64,000 nucleotides of DNA, taken from positions 17,848,751-17,912,750 of the forward strand of contig JABAKD010000023.1 in the NCBI GenBank assembly GCA_012845835.1, given 5' to 3'. This DNA comes from Undaria pinnatifida (lineage: Eukaryota > Sar > Phaeophyceae > Laminariales > Alariaceae). The position numbers and the translations under genes are program-made. Below, piece after piece: positions 33,295 to 43,620 of this stretch. Numbering within the stretch: the first letter of the stretch is position 1; each line of letters opens with the position of its first letter. A model generated the notes under the pieces. It was not told the DNA's origin. It made no database searches and saw only the letters and a list, made by a program, of their open reading frames with translations.

Positions 33295-34014
33295 GTGGTG
33301 GGGTTGCCGTGTGGACGTCAACATGCAATGCATGCGCGATGCGTGGTGAATGCGGTCAGACGAGGCGGGGCGCAGGCGTCGTTTCTCTGCGGAGCAAAGG
33401 GATGCACAGTCCGCCATGGAAGACGGGAATCAATAGAAGCGGCAGTTCAGGCGGACCCTGGACTACGCGTGACGGCAGCGGGGCTCGGGGGGAGACCTGA
33501 CGATGGCGAGGAAGAGCGCCGGGATGTCCTCTGCTATCCCTGGGACCAAAATACACTGGGAATTGCAGAACCGCTCGATGATGTCCCCCTTGAGAACCTC
33601 CAACAACGCTTCGCCACTGTTGTCAAAGTGCAGCCGAGGCTGGCTACTGCCCACGCCAAGCTTATCACCCATGTGCTTGGCCTCCTCAATCACGCCTTGG
33701 GAGAGGATCATCAATCCGCACAATCGGGGACGCCGCAATCACTGCTGAGGTCATTCAAGTTGTGGTACATCCTCCCTGCTCTACTGCACTCGCAGGATGG
33801 CCGGATGAAACGGCGTGAGATGTTTACGTCTGCCGAACGCGGTGAACTCACCCTCTTGCTCCGGTGGTTAATGGAGTATACCCGTCGAACATCGACGAGG
33901 CAAATCGGCCAAGCTCGCGAAGAGACGGACCCTGATATGTTTAAGAGGGCATCATCAGCATGCCGCCATCGAGGGGGGGAGGTAACTGTGGCAGCACGCA
34001 GCCTCCTCGCGTAA
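33295..34014 (+). pseudogene. RING-like half and pre-RT helical segment of the non-LTR element
   Basis: The beginning (PCGRQHAMHARC...FLCGAKGC) is the second half of another RING-type module. It is followed by a helical segment (LLRSFKLWYILPALLH, then RMKRREMFTSAERGELTLLLRWLMEYTRR) that directly precedes the reverse transcriptase. I know this combination only as the lead-in to such RTs. The frame closes at 34,012. Confidence 0.5.
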
Positions 34015-34185
34015 TCGCGCGCGCCAGGGAACGAGGGAACGTGAGAGCGCGTAAAATCAAAGTTCCCGCAGGAGAACCAGGCCTGCGTATCCGAAGCTGC
34101 AGCGGCAGCGGGGGCAACAAGTTCCACCGACCAGGACGAAGGTAGTGTACCCAACTGGTGCCCGGAGGAAGAGTTCGACCCACAG

Positions 34186-34757
34186 GTGGCCCTCGAGGTA
34201 ATCAATTCTCGCAACGCCTTATCAGGCGCTGGAAGCGACGGTCTGCGATTCTCGCACTTGCAGTCAATAATCAGGACTGGTTTTGGGCGCGAAGAATTTG
34301 GATCTGGCATTGAAGCCTTCTGGAGAAGAGTTATCGGTGATCCAAACGCTTTCCCGCCTGAGTTCTGGCAGCTCTTCTTGCAATCCAACCTCACTGCCCT
34401 GGGTGAAAAATGCCACCCCGTGTGCGTGGGGATGACGTGGAGGCGGCTTATTGCGGCCGGAACCATACGGCAGTGGCGACCACGGCTGGGGGAGGTCAAT
34501 CGCGAAGCGAGACAGTTTGGAGTCGGAGTACGAGTGGGGGTGGCACAGGTAGCGCTACGCGCAAGAATACATCACGAGGCGAAAAACTGGCTGATCCTCA
34601 GCAATTGCTCCAACGCATTCAACACAGTGAAGCGGACTGCTATGCTAGCGGAGGCAGCCACTTGCGTGCCGGCGCTTACACCGTTCGTGGCAAAATGTTA
34701 CAGCGACATGTCTGCGCCCAAAGGCGGAAGATCGACTGCTCCAGCGGGGTGCAACAA
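34186..34757 (+). pseudogene. Reverse transcriptase (non-LTR type), truncated
   Basis: Readable RT blocks: ALSGAGSDGLRFSHLQ, FPPEFWQLFLQSNLTALGEK, VGMTWRRLIAAG, and the motif A region LILSNCSNAFNTV (34,591-34,629), then CSSGVQQGDA in a shifted frame at the end. The motif A position where polymerases need Asp is Asn (34,603-34,605). The sequence stops right after QQGDA, before the YxDD motif, at the junction with the family N element. A non-LTR RT is indicated by the SGVQQGD block. Confidence 0.75.
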
Positions 34758-35390
34758 GGTGATGCCGCGCGCCTCGAGATTCGTCTACGTTACGTTGAAT
34801 TCCCCGAGGAAACGCACTGGCGATGTGAACTTGCAAGCACCAAGAGCCTCGTACGGCTCCCGTTGAAGTCGTGTAGCGCGTCGGGGGAAGAGGGAGTTCA
34901 ATCGGTCCCGGGTCGTCGGTTGTATGTAGTCGACCCTTACCCGCCAGCTCCTGGATGTCTGAGAGGGAGGGACGCTTGTGCAAGAGGTAGCACGCCAAAA
35001 GGTCGGGCGGCAGGACCGATTGCCGGCCGATAGAAACGTAACGCATCATGGCGTGGCACGTCGGCTCAGCGTGCTGCTCTCGCTTCCAATCGCCATGTGA
35101 ATAACGCGCGACGGAATCAGCGAAACGCAATTCAGCAGCGTTGCGAAGGGCGTCCGCCCTTGTATATGCGGTCGGCGTGCCACCAGGAGAAGGCGTGAGC
35201 CGTAAGAGAGGAGTTCCCATATAGGCTCTGCGTGGTCGCGGTCGGACGGCAGTGGCACCGTGCGGACCGGCGAGTCGACAAGAGCAGGGGTCGCGGCGGC
35301 GACGGGGTCGGCTGCGGCCGTGGAACTCGCGACGGGGATGTACTTCGTCCGCAAGATGGCCGAGGAGCCCCGCCGGGCCCGAATCCATAA
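34758..35390 (-). pseudogene. Pre-integrase segment and polyprotein tail, joined by a deletion
   Basis: The part 35,390-34,925 encodes AYMGTPLLRLTPSPG...RYVSIG...LLHKRPSLSDIQEL, which in copy B directly precedes integrase. The part 34,920-34,758 matches the far 3' end of copy B (60,260-60,420; DDPGPI-LPLPP-RYTTSTG). Integrase and chromodomain between them are missing. Confidence 0.65.
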
Positions 35391-35798
35391 TCTACAGCGG
35401 GGTGCATTACCCGTTGTTATCGCTGTTCGTCGGCGCGTCGTCGACGACGGAGGGGCTGGAGTGCCAAGCATGGCGGAGACGGACACAGTCGAACCGGTGG
35501 TCGCGGCGGGGGCCGTCTCCTGTAAAGAACTCCGGGATAGATAAGTCGGCTGTGCGATGGGCGTCGCTGCAGCCAGGGCTTCTGCGGAGTCCGTGCCGCC
35601 CTCGATGGGTATGGCAAAAACCGAAGCAAAAACAGTGTCGGCCGCAGGTGAAATCGACCCGCGGCCGGTACAGCCTTCGGTAGTGGCGACGGAGGCAGAA
35701 ACACGAGCGACGAATCTCCCCGGGGAAACAGAAAGGCCGTCAATCCTTATACGTGGCTCGTGTGTGCGAAAATCGTGAAACGCGGTAGAGGTGAGAGG

Positions 35799-35945
35799 GA
35801 GCCCACCCAAGGCAGCATGTTCAGTGCGGGGCACGAGCCCACCCAAGACAGTGCTTTCGGTGTGGGGCACGAGCCCACCCAAGACAGTGATTTTGGCGAG
35901 GGGCGCGAGTCCACCCGAACCGACTCCTGGGATCGGCGAGGGGGG
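35799..35945. repeat. 36-bp tandem repeat (four units), copy A
   Basis: Units start GAGCCCACCCAAG at 35,799, 35,835 and 35,871 and GAGTCCACCC at 35,907. On the minus strand each could encode 12 residues (ESTVLGGLVPHT type). Copy B has five units. Confidence 0.85.
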
Positions 35946-36039
35946 AGCGCGCAGCCCGCGGGTCCGTAGGAGGTAGATACCGCTATCTCCAACGGGGTTG
36001 GGGCTTGTCAACCCCACGAGATTGATTTTTTTTTTTCAA

Positions 36040-36480
36040 GCCACTGCGGTCGTACTCCATAGCAGGCTCTGGAAAACGGGCCGGAAAAATCGGCGATGCC
36101 CTTGTCGCTGCCTTTGCGGTACTCGAGTGTGCAATCGAACGCGGTGACGAACTCAAGCTACCGCTGGACTCGTGCATTGAGGGTCCCCACTTTGCCAATG
36201 CTCCCCTATGTATTGTGGCCGGAGGATATGTGGAACTTTGTTCCCCTCAGTATCCTCGGAGGCGTTTGGGAACCCAAGCAATGCTGCAGGTCCCCAAATC
36301 TAGAGGAGTCCAGTGCCTCTCCGAGTCGAGCGTTGCTCGACTGATATACGCGATTTTCATAGTGAACAAAACGTCGTCCAGCGTCACGGTACCCTCGACG
36401 AAACAGGGGCAGTGTTCTGACATCGCAAGGTCAGGGCCGACGCTAGAAGCTATCTCCACAACTTCACGGCTTTTCATTGG
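36040..36480 (-). pseudogene. Protease-like region of family N, degenerate
   Basis: FVEGTVTLDDV-FTMK-AYISRATLDSE is shared with copy B (63.68-63.80 kb). Phrases such as GTV-LD-V followed by YISRATLD recall the strands around a retropepsin active site, but the DTG motif itself is not readable in either copy, so the call is tentative. The frame shifts several times. Confidence 0.35.
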
Positions 36481-36639
36481 CCCACGCGCCCGAGAAATAG
36501 ATCGGAAACGCCGAAGGGGAAGCTTTGCGAGCGCTGGCCGCTCTGAACGGTCCGGTTGCGGCGCGGACGAGATTTCTTGGTTCTTGCACTCGCAGTGCAG
36601 GTGCGGAACCGACTAGGGGAGGCCGGGTGCGCCGACCCG

Positions 36640-37202
36640 GTCTCATTGACGCAAATAGCTGCGCGAACGGCAGAAAGTGCCTCACCGAGCAAGTTTTTCC
36701 TCTCCCCTGGCATGGGTTGTTGGCCCTGGGACCATCCGCCCGGAGGCCAATGCCCCACACTGGGTTCAGAGGGCTGGATTCAGCCAGAAGCTTGTCGTCA
36801 GAGCTCAAAAGGTGATTTTTTTATGGCTGGATTCTGCGTGAATTTGGCGTAGGTGCCAGGCGACACGGCGTTTTGCTTCTCCCTGTCCCCAACAGCGGAG
36901 TCAAAGTTGCGCACGCCTCGACCGATGCGTTTGCGTATGCTTGGACGAGGCGACGACATAATGAGCCCCACTGCTCGATGGTCTTGCAAAAACTTGGTCT
37001 TTTCGGCCATCATGTACTGCTCCGCGCAAGAATATGGTACGTCGTCCACGGCAAACGACGAAGGGGACCACGGTGGAAAATAGGATGGGGGCTGCCAAAA
37101 TAACACCACTTTGGCTGTGGAGTATTCGAGAGAAGGGACAAAATCCGTGTTGAAATTTGGGCTGCAATGTCCCCGTCCGGGAACACCAGGCCTCGGGAGC
37201 AC
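36640..37202 (-). pseudogene. NADAR (YbiA-like, DUF1768) domain inside an LTR retroelement
   Basis: The NADAR fold is read in three overlapping frames on the minus strand: SPSSFAVDDVPYSCAEQYMM, then KRIGRGVRNFD and YAKFTQNPA (37,121-36,801), then LLAESSPLNPVWGIGLRAD (36,808-36,700), then NLLGEALSAVR (about 36,695-36,640). This is the full order of family blocks at the usual length of about 160 residues. Members act on ADP-ribose derivatives, e.g. removing ADP-ribose from guanine bases. The two frame changes fall in an A7 and an A5 run, so they may be recent slips or assembly errors. The upstream 77-residue repeats lie in the same frame with one stop between. It sits between gag and the protease-like part. 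Confidence 0.82.
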
Positions 37203-37277
37203 GACGCGAATCCGAACCCGTGGTATCTCGCCTCGGGTCTTTCTTCGTTCGTTGGCGGAAAAGCGCGAGAATCCGCT

Positions 37278-37961
37278 CTAACTGCGCCCGAAAAATGGCA
37301 AAAACCGACGGTGCCAACCCGTCGGTAGCCTCGTTCGGCATTTGTGGGTCTGCAATGTCCCCTTTTGGGAACACCAGTCCTCGGCTACTTGGGCGTGTAA
37401 TGTCCCCTTGCGGGAGCACCAGGCCTCGGGAGCAACATGCGAGTCCGAACCTGGGGTTTCTCGCCTCGGGTCCTCCTCACTCGCTGGCGGAAACTCGTAA
37501 GAAGCCGCCCTCATTGCACCCGAAAACGAGTCCACCACCGACGGTGCCAACCCGTCGGTAGCCTCGTTGGGCATTTGGGTCTGCAATGTCCCCTTTTGGG
37601 AACACCAGTCCTCGGCTACTTGGGCGTGTAATGTCCCCTTGCGGGAGCACCAGGCCTCGGGAGCAACATGCGAGTCCGAACCTGGGGTTTCTCGCCTCGG
37701 GTCCTCCTCACTCGCTGGCGGAAACTCGTAAGAAGCCGCCCTCATTGCACCCGAAAACGAGTCCACCACCGACGGTGCCAACCCGTCGGTAGCCTCGTTG
37801 GGCATTTGGGTCTGCAATGTCCCCGTCTGGGAACACCAGTCCTCGGCTCTTTGGGCCTGTAGTGTCCCCCTCAGGAACACCAGGCCTCGGGAGCACGACG
37901 CGAGTCCGAACCCACGGTTTCTCGCGTCGTGGCCTCTTCGCTCTTTGGCGAATAATCGCAA
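37278..37961 (-). pseudogene. 77-residue tandem repeats N-terminal to NADAR
   Basis: The frame of 227 residues is built from a 231-bp unit (starts at 37,785, 37,554 and 37,321 on the plus strand); each encodes EAWCSRKGTL, EDWCSQKGTL, MPNEATDGLAPSV and a Pro/Glu-rich end. Since 231 is divisible by three, the array stays in frame. It is in the same frame as the NADAR start. Function unknown; the paired W-C-x-x-GTL motifs are notable. Confidence 0.6.
37321..37960. repeat. 231-bp tandem repeat
   Basis: Two almost identical units (from 37,554 and 37,785) and more diverged partial ones on either side. Confidence 0.85.
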
Positions 37962-38049
37962 GAAAACTGCTCTAACTGCACCCGAAGGGGCAGGGGCTCT
38001 GAGCTGTTTCTGCTTGACGAGAGGCGCGATTCTTCCGTAAAATTACGGG

Positions 38050-39054
38050 AACAGCGTCCAGCTGATCAGGCTGGAGGCCGTGGAGTCACCACTGGCCCGT
38101 CGCGCAGTGTCGGATCTTCTTCCTGTGCCACTGGGGCAGACGTAGCCTGAAACACGTGGGTTAGCGTGTCAAAAGACGAAGCAGGGTCCGTAAACCCTGT
38201 GGGCGTCTTCTGGAGCGGGGCTCGGGCAAGGCAATATTATTTTTACCCGAGGAGGCTCTCTTCCGTTATGTCTCTTGGAGAAGGGAGACGAGGTAGCTAA
38301 TCTTGTCGACTCCTCCTTGATGGAAAAAAGGACAGAGCGTCCGCTGTCATCGTGAGCAAACACCGGATCGAGCCTCGCAAAAGATCTCGGTGTTGTATTG
38401 TTGGCCTTCCCACACCTCAAATCGACCGCCACCTCGTGGTCAGAAAAAGTGTTTCGAGGGTCGACCGTCCCACACCTCAAACCGACCGCCACCGCCTGGT
38501 CAGGGAGAGGGGGGGATGAACACATACGCGTAAAAAGGCGACGCGCCGTCACCGCAGCTATATTGTTGCGCGGCGCGTGCCTGGGGGGGGAGCGCGCAAA
38601 GCGCAGGCTCCCGTGCCATGGTTGATGGGGGCGGCGTTTGGAGCGCGTACCCCCATTGCTGAGTTTATGCCGCGGCTGAGGGGTACGGCGCCGGAAGCGC
38701 GGTTCCCGTTGCCGAACTCAGACCATGACCGAGGGGAACGTCGCTGAAAGCGTGCGCTCTCGCCGTCGAAAAAGAAAGAAAGAAAAGAAAAAAATACCTG
38801 GCTGGAGGAAACCACGCTTGAAGCGCTAGTTCCCGCCGCCGGTACTACGCCGTGAGAATCGTCTGCAGACGGCGTAGGAGCCCGTGGGCTCTTGACAGAG
38901 GCCATCTGTGCTGCGTTACTGGACAGGCTAGCAACAGAACACGAGCATCTTCTGAAAACGAAATAGGTACCCCCCCGACAGTGTTGTCGACGGTGCCGTA
39001 CCGCCGTGGAGCTGTCGATTGCCGTTACGGAATGTGCCAGGTTGGCGCGCAAAT
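38050..39054 (-). pseudogene. Post-gag Ser/Pro-rich region of family N copy A
   Basis: Contains the VKSPRAP phrase found after gag in the 1-3.3 kb copy. A roughly 60-bp direct repeat (TCCCACACCTCAAA, GACCGCCACC) lies at about 38,405-38,515. I recognise no domain. Confidence 0.45.
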
Positions 39055-41376
39055 TTATTTTCGCCCGGGGTGTGGGCGGCTCCAAAGCGCATTCGAGAAG
39101 CGGGAGCGGGGGCAGAAGAGGCGGGCGAGCGCAGGATACCATGGTGATCCGACGTGTATGTGGTATCGTTGTAACAGTTTACCTGGCCCTGAGCCTGAAA
39201 GATGGCGACGATTTTTCTTGTGGTTGTTTGGGCGAAAGGATTTGTCGTCTCGGCGGTAGCAGACCATGCGTGTTTGTCAACGTCGGTGTGCGTCATCGTC
39301 GCCAAGTTGGCCTAGTTCAGGGTTCAAGCAGCCACTCGCAGTAACATAAGGATGCCTACAATGCTTGAAGGAATGGTTGTCTTCGTGGCAGTTGAGGCAA
39401 AGCCCCCGGTTTTCTCGGAGGGCATCAGCGCGAGGTGAAAGGAGGCCGCTCCAAAGGGGAGGGTCGTCTGTCTTAAACGAGGCCTTAACGGCGAAACCTT
39501 CTGCATAATGATGCTCTTCTAGTGGCCAGCAGTTCGATGTGTGGTCAAGCCAAGGGTCAGATCAATCATCGATGGGCATGACAGTTGAATGATGGCTCGA
39601 TCCCGTCTGCCACGAAAGCGACTGGGACGGCACTCGGCCCTGGCCGCGCCCATGATCAGCGGGCCGGGGCCCCGATAGGGCGCATGACCGCGCTCCCGTC
39701 GAAGAAACAGGGAGATGAAAAAATGTTTCGCCGTTGACGGCAGGTGTCTTATTAGTCACTAAAAGCCCGCCACATAGCATCCAACGAGATGTACGGCCGC
39801 AGGTTTGTTGCCTTCGAACCAGGGTACAACGCAGGCAGGAGAGCCGGAAATTGCTCATTCGCCGCCACCCGAACCACGTCCAACACCACATCCGTCCCCG
39901 GAGACAAAACACGCTCACCTTCCGTAGCGGTCGGCATGAGTACGCGAAACTCCCGACTGAAATCAGAAAAAGGCATGCCGTTACACATTCCAAAAGTATG
40001 CAACTTAGTGTAGCCCTCCTCCGTGTCAACCCCGTCGAAGTGCGTGATCAGCAGACGCAACAGGAGGGTGAAAGCCTCAGGCCCAGATGCTCCTCCTGCC
40101 ATGGCTTTTGACACTTTTTGCCTGCTACCACGACCACCTCGCTGTGGTCCGTGCTCGAGGACGAAGACGAGCGGGAGGAGGTTGACGAGCTGTCCCACGC
40201 TGAACGTCCTCTCGCGCCGTTCCTCCGCCCGAGCTGCGGCCAACTGCCCCGGTTGTTGGACCAAAGTTGCCCCCTCGGCGGCGCCCTCAGGCACACCAGC
40301 ACCCGATGCGCTGTCACCCCCGCGGCGGTGGTGGTGGTAGCCACCCCCACCATTTTTGCCGCCACCCCCACGGTTGCGGTCCCCGCGGTCGCGACTGTCG
40401 CGACATTTTCCCCGGTTTCGTTCTGCCAACTCTTCCTCCGGGGTCCGGCCAAAAGACAGGGTCGGGGTCCTCGTCGTGGGCTATCAGCAGGGCCTTGACG
40501 AGGGCAAGGGTCGGGGTGGCTCTCGTCTGCCTAGCATAGGGCGTACAATCCACGCGAGCCCAGGCCGCTTCCATTGAGGACGTCCGCTTGCCGCGACGCC
40601 GGCCTCTCTGACGGGAGGAGGGCGCAGGCCGTTTCCACCACCGCGGGTCGCCAACGCTGAGGAGAAGTCTACCCGCGGTGCAGACGCCATGCACGCGACG
40701 ATGCCCTTGAAGAAGGCGTCGTTCCCGGGTCGTTGTCGCTGGGATGCGACACCCTGCGGGCGCGACGAAGGCAAGGGGGCCGCGGTAGCTCCCGCCGCAG
40801 CCGACGCAACTGATTGAGCGAGGGCTTGTTGCGCCCTCTTCGCAACCAGGGACGACTCCCGCGCAGCGATCTTCGCCTGCTCGATATCTTCGTCAAACCG
40901 ACGTCGGCGTGCTATCGTCTGGTTGGCGTCGTCGAGCGCCCGCTGGGCCTGCGCCGCCGCGTATGCCAAGTCCAAGGGGGCGGCATGGGCGCCCCGGTCC
41001 CGGGAGCTCTGGGGGTGGCGCTCTGTCGAGCGCGGAGAGCCCAGGTGGCGGCGGTGGTGCCCTGTCGAGCGCGGGGGGGCAGCTGGTGGCGCTCCCCCGG
41101 GGCTGGCGAGAGCTGGCGTCGAGACGCCCCCGAGTCCGGTGGGGGTTGGTCCGTCTTCTCAGCGCGAACCAGCGAAGCGACCCGCTTGGTTGGTGGGAAC
41201 GGGTGGAGGTATGGTGCTCCGTCTTCTGTCTCGTCACCGGAACCCGCCTCCGGTGGTTCCCCCCGTCTCGAGTCGCGGCATCTCGAGCGAGCTCTCCCTG
41301 TCTCGTGGGCATCCAGGTAGGGGTGCGTGGAAGACCTCAGCCAGCCCCGAGTAGCCCCCATTGTCACTGGTGGACA
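39055..41376 (-). pseudogene. gag: Gag pseudogene of family N copy A
   Basis: Starts with ATG at 41,376 and can be followed in several frames: basic start, coiled coil (AQRALDDANQTIARRRR), Gly-rich part, capsid-like part (GGASGPEAFTLLLRLL), and an intact CCHC knuckle (CLNCHEDNHSFKHC) around 39,370-39,410. Compared with the intact copy at 73-3024 it has many frameshifts and lacks about 0.46 kb between the Gly-rich part and the capsid-like part (junction near 40,115). Confidence 0.8.
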
Positions 41377-41619
41377 TGGTGCCTAGGTGTAGTAAAGGGG
41401 GGGGGGGGGATAGGAACGACGCGTGAAGAAGCTATGGAGACAGATAAATTGTTGTGGTGTTCCTGCTCCAAGTAGCGGTATATCTGTGTTTCAGCAAACA
41501 GCAACAATATGGGCCTTGACTCCGTCCAGCCTCAGTGATGGTAGCAGCCACGTCAACTAGCCGTATAAGAGGAGTACAGCAGTAACAAGGTACCAATCAT
41601 CATAACCGCAACATAAGAG

Positions 41620-43620
41620 CAGCGCCCAGTCTGACCGTAGGGTATATGGGTAACGCCCGCACGAACCGGAGTACAAGGAGCCAAAACTGGGCAGCACTGA
41701 CCCTAACCGCAGTGCAGGGGGTGCAACACAGTAAGGGTACGTCTGCAGCCATCGAACTTGAACAGGCATCATTCAACCTAGGCGGGGGGAGGTAGCACAG
41801 GAAAGTGTCGCCCAAAACGCCCACGCTCATCGGACCAAAACAGGCAGCATTTACCCTAGGTGTAGTGTAGGGGTTATCACAATAAAGGTTCGCCTAACAC
41901 GCCGACGCTCATCGCACCAAAACAGGCAGCATTTACCCTAGGTGTATTGTAGGGGGGGAGCACAGTGAAGGGTCGCCCAACACGCTGACACTCATTGCAC
42001 CAAAACGGGCAGCATTTAACCTAGGTGTAGTGTGAGGGTGGAAGCACAGTGTAAGATCGCCCAACACGCTGACACTCATCGCACCAAAACGGGCAGCATT
42101 TGCCCTAGGTGTAGTGTAGGGGGGGAGCACAGTGAAAGGTCACCCAACACGCTGACACTCGTCGCACCAAAACAGGCAGCATTTACCCTAGGTGTAGTGT
42201 GAGGGTGGAAGCACAGTGTAAGATCGCCCAACACGCTGACACTCATCGCACCAAAACGGGCAGCATTTGCCCTAGGTGTAGTGTAGGGGGGGAGCACAGT
42301 GAAGGGTCACCCACACGCTGACACTCATTGCACCAAAACAGGCACCATTTACCCTAGGTATAGTGTAGGGGGGGAGCACAGTGAAAGGTCACCCAACACA
42401 CTGACACTCGTCGCACCAAAACAGGCAGCATTTAACCTAGGTGTAATCTAGGGGTGGAAGCACAGTGTAAGATCGCCCAACACGCTGACACTCATCGCAC
42501 AAAAACGGGCAGCATTTGCCCTAGGTGTAGTGTAGGGGGAGAGCACAGTGAAAGGTCACCCACACGCTGACACTCGTCGCACCAAAACAGGAAGCATTTA
42601 CCCTAGGTGTAGTGTGAGGGTGGAAGCACAGTGTAAGATCGCCCAACACGCTGACACTCATCGCACCCAAACGGGCAGCATTTACCCTGGGTGTAGTGTA
42701 GGGGGGGAGCACAGTGAAAGGTCACCCAACACGCTGACACTCGTCGCACCAAAATAGGCAGCATTTACCCTAGGTGTAGTGTAGGGGTGGAAGCACAGTG
42801 TAAGATCGCCCAACACGTTGACACTCATCGCAACAAAACGGGCAGCTTTTGCCTTAGGTGTAGTGTAGGGGGGGAGCACAGTGAAAGGTCACGCACACGC
42901 TGACACTCATTGCACCAAAACAGGCAGCATTTACCCTAGGTGTAGTGTGAGGGTGGAAGCACAGTGTAAGATCGCCCAACACGCTGACACTCATCGCACC
43001 AAAACGGGCAGCATTTACCCTAGCTGTATTGTAGGGGGGAGCACAGTGAAAGGTCACCCAACACGCTGACACTCGTCGCGCCAAAACGGGCAGCATTTAC
43101 CCTAGGTGTAGTGTAGGGGTGGAAGCACAGTGCAAGATCGCCCAACACGCTGACACTCATCGCACCAAAACGGGCAGCATTTACCCTAGGTGTATTGTAG
43201 GGGGGGAGCTCAGTGAAAGGTCACCCAACACGCTGACACTCGTCGCACCAAAACAGGCAGCATTTACCCTAGGTGTAGTGTAGGGGGGGAGCACAGTGTA
43301 AGATCGCACAACACGCTGACATTCATCGCACCAAAACGGGCAGCATTTACCCTAGGTGTAGTGTAGGGGGGGGGCACAGTGAAAGGTCACCCAACACGCT
43401 GACACTCGTCGCACCAAAACAGGCAGCATTTACCCTAGGTGCAGTGTAGGGGGGGAGCACAGTGAAGGATCGCGCAGCCAACCGTATAAAAATGGGCAGC
43501 ATCTGCCCCCACAGCAGTAGTGTGGTGGGGGGTAGGACAGTATACGTTCGCGTACCAACCGTATATTAAAAAAAAACGGGCAGTATAACCCCCCCAAACA
43601 AAGTAGTTTCCCCCGACCGC
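41620..43620. repeat. 83-bp satellite array
   Basis: About 19 well-preserved units between 41,830 and 43,480, anchored by GGCAGCATTTACCCTAGGTG every 83 bp, with degenerate units on both sides. Two variants alternate for much of the array (AAGATCGCCC with CATCGC and ACGGG; AAAGGTCACCC with CGTCGC and ACAGG), giving a roughly 166-bp higher-order unit. No coding. Confidence 0.95.

Larger units (their letters stand above)
25895..34757 (+). mobile_element. Decayed non-LTR retroelement with zinc-binding modules and reverse transcriptase
   Basis: A long plus-strand coding ruin, mostly readable in one frame from about 29.4 kb on, ends in a non-LTR-type reverse transcriptase that is cut at 34,757 by the family N element. 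The 5' part is low-complexity and Pro/Gly/Arg-rich. The 5' end of the element is not defined; 25,895 is simply where the recognisable frames begin. Stops and frameshifts are frequent, so it is inactive. Confidence 0.6.
34758..41470 (-). mobile_element. Family N LTR retroelement, copy A, with NADAR domain; internally deleted
   Basis: On the minus strand, in order: a possible primer site (TGGAGCAGGAACACC, 41,470-41,454), gag pseudogene, Ser/Pro-rich part, 77-residue repeats, NADAR domain, protease-like part, 36-bp repeats, a segment that normally precedes integrase, then a short tail. The gag end matches the copy at 1-3,277 and the 3' half matches copy B at 60.25-64.0 kb; no single full reference exists in the window, so treating it as one element is inference. 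It interrupts a reverse transcriptase at 34,757. I could not define its LTRs. Confidence 0.6.

Noticed and set aside
41472..42000. 5' LTR of family N copy A
   Set aside because: Expected beyond the possible primer site, but no matching LTR is found near 34.76 kb and the region soon becomes satellite.
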